Of a stretch of 64,000 nt of DNA, positions 47,578-59,782 are shown piece by piece (the stretch's first letter is position 1; every line of letters begins with the position of its first letter). The position numbers were made by a program, and so were the translations under genes. The DNA comes from Daphnia carinata (lineage: Eukaryota > Arthropoda > Branchiopoda > Diplostraca > Daphniidae): the NCBI RefSeq assembly GCF_022539665.2, contig NC_081333.1:4338971-4402970 (forward strand). Direction: 5' to 3'. Below the pieces are notes generated by a model. The model ran no database searches, was not told the origin of the DNA, and was given only the letters and a program-made list of their open reading frames with translations.

Positions 47578-48835
47578 CGGAGAAAAACTTTTCGTAAGGA
47601 AGGTGGTACGGCGGCTACTTTTTTAACGTAGTCATTTGTAATACTAAAAAATTCAATCTTGATTATGCAAATAAAAAGGAAAAAAAATTTCAATAGTGCT
47701 GAATCAATGACTCAGTTCAACAACTATTTTCTGACAAACACACTCCCACGCTTCGCCGTCCTTTTGTTACCATTGGTACACTTATTAGTTTCTATTCTCA
47801 ACTCTGTTCTTTTCAATTCTCATTTTAATCCGAAGGTAATAATTCAACGACGAATAGAACAGTCATCTTTAAAACAAATGCGAAGAGAGAAGGAAACAAG
47901 GTCGAATTAGATGGGAAAAGGTTACCAGATTTCCATTTTTAAAAAATAAAATAAATTGTTTGGATGTACCTCGGATATAAAAATTGAATTCTTATTACGG
48001 ATTAAATCAGGTCACACTAAATTAATACAACAATTATTTCTATTTTATAATCCCCAATTGTACCGCATACTTTACTGTTTGCCCTCTAAGGAAAAAGAAC
48101 TACCGGGCATGCTCAATAACCTCACCGATGATGACTGATGAATTTTCCAGCAACTTTCCAACAGCTTTCACGTCGAGCCAGCTGTGACAGGAGAACACTG
48201 ACACTAACGCAAAAGGTTTCAGTTTCATGTCGACATGGCCAAAAGATCCGCAGCATCTTTTCACGTCACGTCACACTTGTTCCATAAAATGTTATGCAAC
48301 GATGGCGAAAGCAATGAAAAAACGAAACTTTGTAAAAATGTTGACGTCATTGGTGCGTGTCTGTTGTCTGCTCTAATTAAACACCATCATTGTACGTAAC
48401 GTTTAACTAAATTGCAGTGTGACTGGCGTAATACGAAGCACTGAAAAATTACGTCTCAAATTCTAACACTGTTGAAATACCCACGAATACTTGGGCTTTA
48501 ACTGCATCACATCAATTCACTTGAGTAACAGAGTTTGGACAAATACAATTACCCAGCCGTTTGACACCCATCACCGACAGAGTTCAAAGAGCGACTAATT
48601 GAGTGATGCAGCGACTGTCGAAGAAGAAAGAAAGCGGCCATTTTGATTTTTGTTCACCCTTCCCCCCAGCTGACAAAATTTCCCTCCAAAAAACCTTGCT
48701 GTTTCTTGGAACTGTCGAAACAAAAATGGCCGAATAGCAAATTTCCAATGATGAAGGGAAAGGCAAACACTCGGGACAATGTAACTGCTGGTGGAGAAAA
48801 CCCAATTACCGAGCTTTTTTTCAGTAAAAATGCAC
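47578..48835. repeat. Duplicated downstream flank of gene C
   Basis: Parallels the flanks of B and D (see AAGAAAGCGGCCATTTTGAT at about 48626 and the block around 48300-48375). It stops near 48835, where the next repeat-gene fragment begins, so this junction marks a duplication breakpoint. Confidence 0.75.
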
Positions 48836-48849
48836 GCAGATGATTCTGT

Positions 48850-49560
48850 CTGTCATGGCAGCTAAACTCGTTGGTCAGTTGCAGAGCCACGATTCATCTT
48901 GTGATAGTAACGGAGCATCCACACCAACAGCCGGAGTTCGTCGAGTCAGTCAACATACTAACACTACAACCGGAATAAATTATTTTCAAGCGGAGCCCAA
49001 CATGAATTGCGTCCGCCAGATAGAATGTTCAATTCAGTTCTGATCAGGTAATCCGCCGGCAATGATGAGCGAAGCCCAGCATTCGTTTATTCCGCTGGAT
49101 GGCGTTCTAAAGAGTCAAATGATGAGGCCGCGTACCAGCAACCTATTGCAAGATTGGAATGTTGGCGAACCTACCGCTAGAGATCGGAGTCGAATGAACG
49201 CTGCCAACAATAATATGCAACAATCACCGCCAATGACCAGGGACGAAGTAGTTGCCCAACAGGCGAGGAGGAAGCATCAAGCGACCGAATCATCGTTGTC
49301 GTTCAATCAGGGCGGAACAATCATTTCTGCTAATTGATAATTATACCCAAGTAATATGTTTAAATAATATACAATTATTGGCTCATTTACATTTGCCATC
49401 AAGGCGGGAGGATTTCGTTTACAAACAAGGTTTCACGTTACCGGCCATCGAGCAGTGTCCTGCAAGTGGATGACAAATCAAATTACCAGTTCACTAGAGC
49501 ATGACATAATCATCATTTCTATCGACCCATCGTTCACTCCATGGATTGGCAACTTTTTAA
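48850..49560 (+). pseudogene. Broken copy of the last exon of the repeat gene (3)
   Basis: Starts with AACTCGTTGGTCAGTTGCAG, matching the terminal exon of the repeat gene. It has a stop after SIQF at about 49042 and an inserted AT-rich stretch (about 49318-49410). The middle part (MMSEAQHSFIPLDG to NNNMQQSPPMTRD) is well preserved, so this copy is younger than the other two or has been converted. Confidence 0.85.
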
Positions 49561-50307
49561 CACAACTGTTTCACACTATTTAGAATGCTTTTTCCTATTT
49601 CCATTTCATTTTTTTAAAAACCTAACCGTCATTCGGCTTTTGACCTTTGTCTGCTGATAATATATCATACACACTAATCGTTCACATTTCACTTTACATT
49701 TCGAAAACAATTTTGAAAAAAAGAAAAGAAAATGGTTTCGAAACATCAAGCTTAGTTACAGATAGCGACGCTAAATCCCCTGATAAATTTAGGGTTTACA
49801 TGAAAAAGATCAAGTGACGTCAGAGCTGAGTCTCCTGCTAAGTTATTAATTAGTGTTCTGAGAATGCAAAGAAGAAAACAAAGAACGATTAAAGTCATGT
49901 CAAAAAAGCAAGACATTGGAATAAAATGGATTGTCACGATCTTCAGTTTTAAGTTTCTTAGAAAATGTCTGTTGCTCACGCAAAACTTTTCCCGCAAAAT
50001 GATCGGGAAGCCTTTAGGCGTATCGGCAAATCAAAGTTTACAAACGGTTTTCAGTTTTAAAGACAAACATTACGTCAAATTTGTCTTATCTTTCCAGCTA
50101 GCTTCCGAACGATAAACAATAAATATATATATGTGTAGGGGTCGTATTATTTACACTAGAAATAAAACGTAACTTTTTAATCGCGTTGGCAAAGATAAAA
50201 GTACAAGACGAGACGCTGTACATCGTTCACAAATTTGACTGTTTAACAGCTCTTCAATTCGAGCGGGCTGCGATCAGTTCCAAGTCAAATTGTAATTTTG
50301 AATCAAG
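49561..50307 (+). promoter_or_regulatory. Upstream region of gene D, conserved with B and C
   Basis: Carries ATATATAT (about 50123-50132) and GGGGTCGTATTATTT (about 50138-50152). Of the GATA-type pair seen before B and C, only the right half (AAAGATAA) is kept. Confidence 0.4.
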
Positions 50308-53300
50308 ATGGCATCCAGAAAAAAACGTTACCCTCCTCCGTGGGCAATCCACCGGCGTCAGCCTAGTGTTTCGGCCAGCGCCAACAGCAGCGGAGTTGTG
50401 CTCGGTTACGATAAGGGTGAGAGGGTCACTTTGCAAAAAATTCCGTTTAAACCTGATGAGAAGAGGGATGAAGAAAGTGAGCGCTACTGGGAAAATCTCA
50501 CAAAGTTACGCGATGATAATCTGGTCCAGTATCGCAGCTTTACGCTACAGGATGATGGCAGGTAATTAAACACTATTGCTTCATTTCCTGTCTTCAGTTA
50601 GAATTCAAGTTAATTGTACAAGTGCTCGGAATGAATAGATACCTTGCAATGGAGTTGTGTCAGGGAACGATGCTCGAATACTGTCGCGGAAAATTAGACA
50701 GCGCAATTGCGTCACTCGTTAAAGGAATTGATGTCATGTGGCAAATTACGTGCGCTGTCGATTACCTCGATCGCCAAGGAATTGGGCACGGAGATTTGAA
50801 ACTGGAAAATGTGCTTTTTAAAAAAGTCGATTCGGAACCCCAACGGGTTATTGCCAAACTATCCGGATATGGATGCAATTTTCTCCAATCTAGGGTAGGA
50901 AAAAAATTATCTTTCAATTCCAAACTTAAGTAAATATTTATTCTCTCAATTGGATAACTTACAAGGATGACGTCAAGACGGATTTCTCCAAACTCGGCCG
51001 CTTTTACATTTCCGCTGCAACTAAAAGGGAGACGAGGCCAAAGGGACCTCGCACCACGTGGAATTTGGTTGGAATCGATTCTGAGGCCCAAAATCTTGCA
51101 TTGGAATTGATTAATCTTGTGGCTATTGCTAAAAAACCGTTTACGTTTGAAGCTGGCACATTACTGCGACACCCGTTTTTTATCCGTTACTGCCAATTTG
51201 CGTTACCAAGACTATTTAACGAGCAGGCTAACAAGGAAATTTTGACAAGGTTAAAAATGAAAGAAAACCTTACAATATGGACGAAATCTTTAGGTAATGG
51301 CCAGCCTTCACACGAAGATTTCAGCGACCTAGAGAGGATTGTAAGTTAAAATGTCTCGAATTGTTTTTTAACATAATAATTTTTTTTTAGCTTTTTTTAG
51401 AAAATAAAGACATGGAAACTTCGTTAATTGAGGTGTCCACAAGAACACTTGAATTACTTTCGCAATACATTTGGCATCTTTCCACTACCTCAGCTGCCAT
51501 CCCTCAAGTAGATAAACAAGTATAAGAGTATATGTACTGTAGAACATACGGTACGCAAAATAATGCCTTGAAATCATTTAATATTTAGAGATCCCGTCTG
51601 GAAATAAGAGAGCCTTTAGGAAATGGGAGTTTTGGAGATGTGTACAAATGTTTTTATACCAATAACGACGGAATGCAAATTCTGGCTGCCTGCAAAACAA
51701 GTAAAACAGGCGACGAATCCATTAACGTATTTCAACGCGAAATCGTTACTCTGAAGCAACTGGAGAATTTATTCATCATTAAGTACCTAGAAGTCGTAGA
51801 AGTGGATAAGAAACCGTAATTAGTCTTACAATTTGCACTATAATGTTAACATTCATTGGATGAAATTTGTTGATGCTCGGCAGGTATATCGTCATGGAAT
51901 TGTGCCAGGGCTCCTTAAAGGAGTACGTTCTAGGAACGTTGAAACGAATTCCTAAAGACTCGTTCGATGACAAAATAATAATAAGTCAAGTAGCCCTTGG
52001 CATGGCCTACCTCCACAGCAAAGGAATCATCCACAAGGATTTAAAACTCGAAAATATCCTACTTCAATGTCAACCGCCTAAATCCAATATTATATTGATC
52101 AAGATCGCTGATTTTGGAATTGCTAAAAAACTGAAACCGGAATCTTCTAGTTTCAGTGTGACTAGTCTCCCTGGTACACAATCTTACATGGCACCCGAAC
52201 TTCTCCGTGCTCCTGAAGGCCTTTATCCGGCCAATTTTTCCAGCGACGTGTATGCTTTGGGCATAACAATTGCGCGAATTGTGTTAAAAGGAGATCATCC
52301 TTTCCCTGGCCCCCTTTACGCACAAACGAATTCCATGGCTCGGGGGATGGTTCCACCAAATCTTCAACATCTCAATTGGGACCTGATTGATTTGATCCTC
52401 AAATTAACAGATAAAGATCCAGGAAAACGTCCTAGCATGGCCTTAGTTTTGTGCCATCCATATTTCGTCTTGACAAATGACAAGACCAAAAGACATTTCA
52501 TCGATCATCTATGGGCACACAGCAATTCGAAGGAGGATAAAAAGAATTCAATGAAACAAATGTTCAACAGCCACAATTTCCAGGAGTGGTACACAACAAT
52601 CACTGCTGATACGCAAGAAACTGCCAAGGAGATCGCCGATAGGGAGGAAACTCATCGATTGTTTAGCCAAGTAAGTGTCGGTTAATGGTAAAACAGCATG
52701 CAATTTCGATTTTTTTTTGTAAAGCTAAGTAAACATTTGTGGAAATCACAAATCTCACTACTTCAGATTCAACCAGATTGCACAGTTGAAAGTTTGTACG
52801 GTCCGGCCAAACAATACAAACAAAAAATTCAAAACGTATTGAAAGCGGAATACGATGATAAAATTGCAAATCAAATCAACCAGGTATACACCAAGTGTAG
52901 CAGCTCAATGTCAACATCACTCTGATTTCAACCCAACATTTCAGATCATTTCGAATCACGTTCTGTTTGTTCACGATCATACCCATGGTCGCACAATTTC
53001 GCAACCCACTGCCGAATCGATTGACCATAGAGAAACATCGGAAAAGAATGCAAACCTAGGAAATGAAATTAGTAAGGTATTCATCAAAGAGATAACATTG
53101 ACCTACGCTGATCAATTAAATAATGGGACAAACTACCACATTTTAGACGAGTACAGTGCAATTTCTACAAAACCAATTTTCCCTAAACCGTTTGCACAAA
53201 ATGGTTAAAACTAAGCCAGCGCTTTTGGTGTCGTATTTGTGGTCTTGCTTGGCCGACACGATCAACAACAAACCTGCCGATCCATCGGAGACCGCAATGA

Positions 53301-55341
53301 ATCAACAAAACCCGATGTCTTCCGGCAAAAGGAAGTATCAACTAGCACAATTCAGAAAATTGGTATTCAATCCAGTTACTCTTGTCTGAATTTTAAACCA
53401 ATTGAGAATGATCTTTGCCTTTAGCTAACTTGATTGCAAATGTTTGTGCAGATTACCAACGAGTTGCAATGGAGCAGTTTGTTCTATGATGACGACGAAC
53501 AAATCGCCGACGAGCTATGGAAAATGAAGTATCCCGAAAGTAACGAAATTCCACAAGAAGCGAAAAAAGAAATTATGCGAACAGCGGCGAAATGCAACAT
53601 CTCGCCAGCTATTTGGTCGGAATTGCTGAATTGGATGGGAACAAGCGCCGATTCAGTTCTACTTCACGAAGTAGTTCAAAGCCACGTTCCAAATGCTCCA
53701 AAAATTGCAGATATGCTTCTACAAAAATATTTGTTGAAGGAAGAACAACTTTCTTCGTTTCATTTGGTGGCCTTTAATGAAGGAAGCTATGCATACGGTA
53801 TCATGAAAATGCTTTTTGATAACAAAATAATTCCAACCGTAACCGAAGATGGACTTACTCCGGTTCACATCGCAGCCCAAAATGAGTCGAATTGCGGATG
53901 GGCGATGTTAAAACTTCTCCTGGATAACGGAGCGGACCCAAACGCTCGTTTTCAAAACGGAACCACACCCGTCCACTGGGCCGTCATGAATCAAGGGAGG
54001 CACGCAGCCGAAATGTTAAAACTCCTACTCGATCGCGGTGGCGATAGCGATAAGATCGATGAAAATGGTCTCGAGCCAATTCACTATGCAACGTTGAATA
54101 CTAGTGATTCTGCATTCATGCTGTTGGACGTGCTCCTTAAAAAACGAGGTGCCAACGCCACTGACAGCACTGGAAGAACGTTACTTCACTTTGCAGTGTT
54201 AAATGAAGGACATTTTGCACAAGAAATATTAAACAAATTGATTGAAAGTGGAGAAAACCCTAATGCCCGAGATGACAAGGGACGAACCCCCCTTCACTTA
54301 GCAACACGCGATGAAAAAATTCATCAACTTGAATTGATGCGAATTTTGTTACAAAACAGCGGCGATCCGAATGCTATCGATCAATCAGGATGGACACCTG
54401 TTCACTACGCAGCGGCTAGTGAAAACGAAGATGCCCATGAAAAACTGAAACTTTTGTTAACTTGTAAGGAAAATTTAACTATTCAAGACAAAGACGGACT
54501 CACACCTATTCATTGTACCATCATCAATAAAGGCAAATGTGGGGACAAAATGAGAAAACTGGTGGGTGTAAACCCAGAAAAAACAAACGCACACCTCAAC
54601 TGCAATGGTGAAACGCTTCTTCATAACCTTGTCAGTAAGAATGACGGTAAACTGGATCTTGTTCAAATGGTAATCGATAATGGAGGCGATCCCAACGCAA
54701 CAGACAAGTTTGGACGCTCACCTGTTCACTCAGTTGTAAGGCTGAACGAGTCACTCGCGGGACTAAACATGTTGAGGTTGCTGCTTGAAAATGGAGGAAA
54801 CGTTAACCTACAAGACAAGGCAAACCAATTCACACCTGTTCATTATGCGGCATCTAGTTTGAAACTGGGAGTACCTGAAAAGATGAAGATCCTCCTTAAA
54901 AGCGGCGGAGATGTAAATAAGCAGGGCAATGACAGGATCACACCTTTACATTTAGCGGTTGGAAACTCGGGAATTTACGGACCTCAACTGACAAGAATGT
55001 TACTCAAACTTGAAGCTAATCCGAATGCTATGGATACCCAACAGCGAACGCCTTTGCATGAAGCAATCAGAAATGCGCAAGATGACATTAGTTTTGACGC
55101 TATCCACCAACTGGTCGGAATGGGTGCAAATCCGAACGCTCGCGATAGCAACGGATGGACGCCGATGCATTACGCCGTCCAACATAGAAGACGCAATTCG
55201 GTCAAAATGGTGGAGCTTCTGTTACAACATGGAGGAAGCATGAAGATCAAAGACAATAAAGGGATGACGCCCCACCGTCTTGCCAAATGCTGCCTGCCCG
55301 AGTGCTTGCCTATTTATAAACGTCTAAATAACGAAGAATAA
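50308..55341 (+). CDS. Tandem pseudokinase-kinase-ankyrin protein, copy D
   Basis: Ten exons: 50308-50561, 50639-50894, 50966-51340, 51391-51519, 51589-51815, 51884-52670, 52767-52883, 52945-53076, 53147-53362, 53452-55341. All phases agree, giving 1460 residues. The first module is pseudokinase: the beta-3 Lys is replaced (VTLQKI), with HGDLKLEN and SGYG. The second has GNGSFGDV, HKDLKLEN, ADFGIAKK and MAPE, so it is probably active. The ankyrin exon encodes 629 residues, about 15 units. From exon 7 on, including introns, it is nearly identical to copy A, though the kinase exons differ clearly: a mosaic, best explained by gene conversion or unequal exchange. Role unknown. Confidence 0.87.
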
Positions 55342-57052
55342 CAAAATACCTTTTACAAAAGGTGGTACGGCAGTTGCTTTTTTAACGTAGTCATTCTGTA
55401 TTACTAAAAAATTCAATCTTCATTATGCAAATAAAAAGGAAAAAATTTCGCTAGGGTTGAATCAATAACACAGGACAACTGCTTTCTGATAAAACACAAT
55501 TCCACGCTTTTCTTTCCTTTTGTTATTACTGTTACAACTTCGTGATTTCTGTTCTCAACTTTCTTCTCGTCATATTCTCACTTCAAACTGAAGGAATTAG
55601 TTCAGTAACGAATAGAACCGACTTTTTTCAAACAAATGCGAACAAAGGGAAACAAGGTCGAATGCCACGGGGAAAGGTTACCGGATTTCCACAATTAAAA
55701 AATAAATAAATTGTTTGGATGTACCTCGGATATTGAATTTAAATTTTTATTTAAGGAGTAAGACAGATCACAGTAAATTAATACAACAATTATCTCTATA
55801 TTATAATCCCCAATTGTACCAAATACGTTACTGCTACACGCCTAACGAAAAAGAACTACCAGGCACGCCCACTAACCTTTCTGACGATGACTGATGAATT
55901 TTCCAACTTCCCAATAACAGCTTTCCCATTGAACCAGCTGTAACACTAAAACGCAAAAGGAATCGGTTTTTATGTCCCACAGCATCTTTTCACGTCACAT
56001 CTTGCTTCTTAAAAAGTTATGCATCCACGCTTCTAACTAAACACCAGCATTGTACGTAACGTTTAACAACCATTGCAGTGTAACTGGCATAATATGAAGC
56101 ACTGAAAAATTACGTCTGAAATTCTAATAATGTAGAAATGCCCACTAACACTTTGACTTTAATTGTATCAATTAAATTCACTTGTCTAAAACATTTCAAA
56201 GAAATTCAACTACCCCACAGTGGCACAGCTATCACCGTCAACGTCCAAAGATTGACTGATGCAGCGACTGTAGACGAAGAAAGAAAGCGGCCATTTTTTA
56301 TTTTTGCTCACCCTTCCCTTTCTTCTTTCTAAAAACCTTGGAGTTTCTTGGAACTGTCGAAACAAAAAAGGGCCAAATAGCAAATGGCCAACGGCATGAA
56401 GGGAAAGGCAACCACTTGAGGCAATGTAACTGATGGAGAAACTTAATTACCGGCAGTAAATGCCACCTTCAATTCAAATTATTGTCTCGCGTCGAAAAAG
56501 AAATCTGACTAGAACCCAATTCTTGTTCGCGTCAACACCCAATATCTAATACGGATGCTGTGGTTGTCAGTTTTTGTGGGCTTCCGTTACAATAATAGAG
56601 AACCATATATAGCAGACTCCACAAGAATCCGTGTCGTAGAGTACGATAGACGTTTCAATTTCAGTCTTTCTTCAACATTCTAAATGTGATAAGTTCTCTT
56701 CTTCGCTAGAAAAACTGTGTTTATTGGACTGTGAATTATTTCGATGCTTTCGGACTTTCTCATAAAACTATTCCACCAGTTTGATAGCGACTGTTTATGC
56801 ATTCAAAAAGTTAGGATTTCTAACGCTGTTTTGTAAATGTCGTTAAGTGAATTGGCTTCGGTAATCGTGTTTATCTAAGTAACGTCGGTGAGACCTCTCT
56901 GAAAGCAGTGCCAAGTTGATAAATGATGAATGGTTTTCAACAGTGTGATTGTTGAGTGGATTAGCATGCAGTTGGAAATAATTAACTGAACATTGGAATT
57001 ATTATAATTGCATTTATTTGCACATCACCAAAGGATATTCCAAGTATCACAA
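55342..57052. repeat. Flank between gene D and the TMEM63-like gene (likely source of the duplicated flank)
   Basis: Matches the flanks after B and C in the same order. The right end is the promoter and leader of the intact TMEM63-like gene, with GTGTCGTAGAGTACGA at about 56632. Because the gene beyond it is intact, this is probably the original arrangement. Confidence 0.65.
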
Positions 57053-59308
57053 ATGAATTGCAATAAAACGGATGGGAAAATCAAAATGAATTGCAATCAT
57101 ACAGAATTAGAAATCAACACGTCAAACTGCACGAATACAGACGCATACGCTTACGGAATTTCAATCGACATTGGATGGTTTAACGAATGGATTGTCTGGG
57201 AAGGCGGAATTGCTTTCAACACTGTCTACTGGTTACTCATCTTACTCATTTCTTTCATCATTCTTTATCTTCTCCGCTGGAAACTCAATTGCCGGCTTCT
57301 CACCGAACGATTAGACGGACTTGAAGATCCCCCACCACCTGTGAAACGAGCCAGCCATTGGGTACATTTGCTGAATTTCTCCATCGATGAAGAAGCAATC
57401 GGCAAAGATGGATCCACTTTTCTCTGGTTTCAATATCGACTAATTCAAATCGAATTCCTTAGAATGGCTCTTGGTATCGTTTTGATTATCATGCATTTCC
57501 ATAGCGACCAATTAGGTGAATGGCCTAACAAAACTCTGCGTTCTACGGGTCTTTACAATAGTGGCGTTAATGGGACTCACGGTGTTATCTGCAGTGCAAT
57601 TCTAACAGTGTTGGCTTGGCTGATGAAGAAGCACGGACAACATCGTTGTATCCGCTCATTGGCCAGTCACGATGTCAATAGCAATTCGAGCATTTGTAAT
57701 CGCAAATGGCTTATGATTACTGGACTTCCACTTACCACCACTGTCGATTCGCTATTGGAATACTTGATGTGCACGTTTGAAAGCAGTTTTAGCGTCAAAG
57801 GAATTCACAGGGAACAGATTGTGATGGCCCACGGTCTGAGTAAATTGCTGCCTGTGGTCGATCGCCTGGATTTGATTAGAAACGTTAAATTGCAGATAAA
57901 CGGAAAGGCAAACAAAGGAAAGATTATTCAACGAAGATTTTGGGATTTTAAATCTTACTTTAAAAAAATTGATGCCCTTTCTTATTACAACAAGATGGAA
58001 GAAATGCTCACGATAGAAAAGGACAAAATAATCAACACATTGGAATTTACTGGAACAGTTTTCATACGTTTCGACAGCCCATCTGAAGCAAAAGCAGTTA
58101 AAATCGCCATCAGACGATACCAATCCAATTTGTTTTGGAAGAGGGAACAGCTGATGAACAATCAATTACAGCCATCTCGATGGACAGTTCGATATGCTCC
58201 GCCCGGCTCAGATCTCAGTTGGATCCATATGAAAAAACCACGACCCATTTGGAAGACAATGGCAGTATGGCTCAGACTGGCTGTCAGTTATTCAATTTAC
58301 GTATTCGTGATGGCCGCACCTGCGTCCATAGTCCGTTGGCTCCACCTGGAAGGCCACGGCCTGGATCACGGTTCAGTTTTTTGGAAGCGATTCGTTTTAC
58401 CTACGATGGTCTCATTTTTTACCACTACATTGACTAACTGGGTTACGCAACAAGATCAACACAGACGTCATTTAACTGTTACTAAAGCAAGTCTGGCCAG
58501 TTTTCGATCCATCTGCTTTTTGGAGATCATTCTCTACCTGGTACGAATGATGGCCAGAAAACCCCTGCCTTTATTACTGGCGGGCGACTTCAATAGCGAC
58601 GATTTCCGGCTAGAATGTCTCTTCTTCCCAGTGCATGGTAGTTTCGTGGCTTGTTGCATCATCGTCAACACCATCAGTGGAATATTACTGAATCATTTAC
58701 GCTTCGATTTCCTCTGGTCTTATACAAAAAAATGGTTTACATTTCGATCTGAAGAAGAAAAGAATGTCTACATTACCTCGTATAGAGCCGAATACAATTT
58801 TGCATCCAATTACGCCGAACTAGTCAGCAATTTCGCTCTGACGAGTATTTTTATCATGATATTTCCAGTGATCAGCCTAGTCTCGTGTGTCTTTTCGATC
58901 CTGCGATTCATAAGCGACAGAGCAGCGCTAACCCAAATTTATCCCGTCAGTCAAATCGGTCACAATTTACATCGGGAATCGATTAATATGGTGCTGAGAT
59001 TCGGAATTGCTTCACCATTGACCTTACTTATCTATCGAAGAATTCAGCTCGGACCCAGTAGAAACCTACTTGATCCTGGCATCGTAGCTCCGTTGTGTTT
59101 AACGATCCTCTATTTAACGTATTTGGTTTATGCTCACTTTAAATCGAGGGGTGCCCTGCCGAAATGGTTCCGCCGTTTGTTGAGACTCCGGCCGAGAAAT
59201 GCACGTTCGAATGAACAGGACGTGATCGATTCAATGAGCAATATCCAGAACGAGTATGATCCAGTAGCTCAAATTCGTGAAGACGCTCTGTGTAAAATTC
59301 AAGTTTAG
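57053..59308 (+). CDS. TMEM63/CSC1-like membrane protein, copy 1
   Basis: One intronless frame of 751 residues from the ATG at 57053 (a TTG 15 codons upstream is not needed). TMEM63/OSCA proteins are mechanically or osmotically gated cation channels. Family marks: a cytosolic domain with GTVFIRFDSPSEAKAVK followed by WTVRYAPPGSDLSWIHM, then a series of membrane segments with FALTSIFIMIFPVISL and FISDRAALTQIYPV. An N-terminal hydrophobic segment (about residues 59-78) follows a short Asn-rich, possibly glycosylated head (NTSNCTNT). The C-terminal tail is basic then acidic and cytosolic. A very similar second copy begins at 61932, with the kinase-RhoGAP gene between them. The family assignment is by eye. 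Confidence 0.8.
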   Translation: MNCNKTDGKIKMNCNHTELEINTSNCTNTDAYAYGISIDIGWFNEWIVWEGGIAFNTVYWLLILLISFIILYLLRWKLNCRLLTERLDGLEDPPPPVKRASHWVHLLNFSIDEEAIGKDGSTFLWFQYRLIQIEFLRMALGIVLIIMHFHSDQLGEWPNKTLRSTGLYNSGVNGTHGVICSAILTVLAWLMKKHGQHRCIRSLASHDVNSNSSICNRKWLMITGLPLTTTVDSLLEYLMCTFESSFSVKGIHREQIVMAHGLSKLLPVVDRLDLIRNVKLQINGKANKGKIIQRRFWDFKSYFKKIDALSYYNKMEEMLTIEKDKIINTLEFTGTVFIRFDSPSEAKAVKIAIRRYQSNLFWKREQLMNNQLQPSRWTVRYAPPGSDLSWIHMKKPRPIWKTMAVWLRLAVSYSIYVFVMAAPASIVRWLHLEGHGLDHGSVFWKRFVLPTMVSFFTTTLTNWVTQQDQHRRHLTVTKASLASFRSICFLEIILYLVRMMARKPLPLLLAGDFNSDDFRLECLFFPVHGSFVACCIIVNTISGILLNHLRFDFLWSYTKKWFTFRSEEEKNVYITSYRAEYNFASNYAELVSNFALTSIFIMIFPVISLVSCVFSILRFISDRAALTQIYPVSQIGHNLHRESINMVLRFGIASPLTLLIYRRIQLGPSRNLLDPGIVAPLCLTILYLTYLVYAHFKSRGALPKWFRRLLRLRPRNARSNEQDVIDSMSNIQNEYDPVAQIREDALCKIQV

Positions 59309-59782
59309 TTGGGTGTTTTTAATTCAAAAGTTAATCTGTAAGCCAGGACAAGTTATAATACAAACAAATTTACATTTTGTGTTATCTCAAATTCATTTAA
59401 ATATTTTATTACGTTTGATTTATCTTGTTACATTTGTACATGTTGTAGTACAGTCTTTAAAATTAACCCTTTCCCTCTTAGAAAAAAGTTTCCTTCAGCT
59501 CCTTACGTAAGAAAATTGCGTAAACCCTTTCTCTCCAAAATACGCGTTCATTTGAATCTTTACGTGTGTATTATTCAAACCGTTTTCTTTCCCTTCACAA
59601 TTGTTCCCAATTCGTAACGGCTTCAAAAGATAACGCGTTATCTTGTTGCTTACAACTTTGTTATCTATGACTGACAGATTTACGTGCTAGATTATTTTAA
59701 TGTAGATTTTATACTAGTTTGTCTTACACGATTTTCTAGCCGTCACTTAGCGTTTCATTAGTGAACAACCAAATCGTTCGCA
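59309..59782. promoter_or_regulatory. Intergenic between TMEM63-like copy 1 and kinase-RhoGAP gene
   Basis: A 474-base AT-rich spacer holding the 3' UTR of one gene and the promoter of the next. No distinct element recognised. Confidence 0.4.

Noticed and set aside
26494-55341. Reading the kinase and ankyrin parts as separate neighbouring genes
   Set aside because: In A, C and D all nine introns join in compatible phases with good splice sites and no start codon is placed at the ankyrin exon; kept as one gene, with RNA evidence still decisive.
26494-55341. Ankyrin genes as bacterial (for example Wolbachia) transfers
   Set aside because: Ten-exon structure with spliceosomal introns and base composition like the surroundings give no sign of recent transfer.
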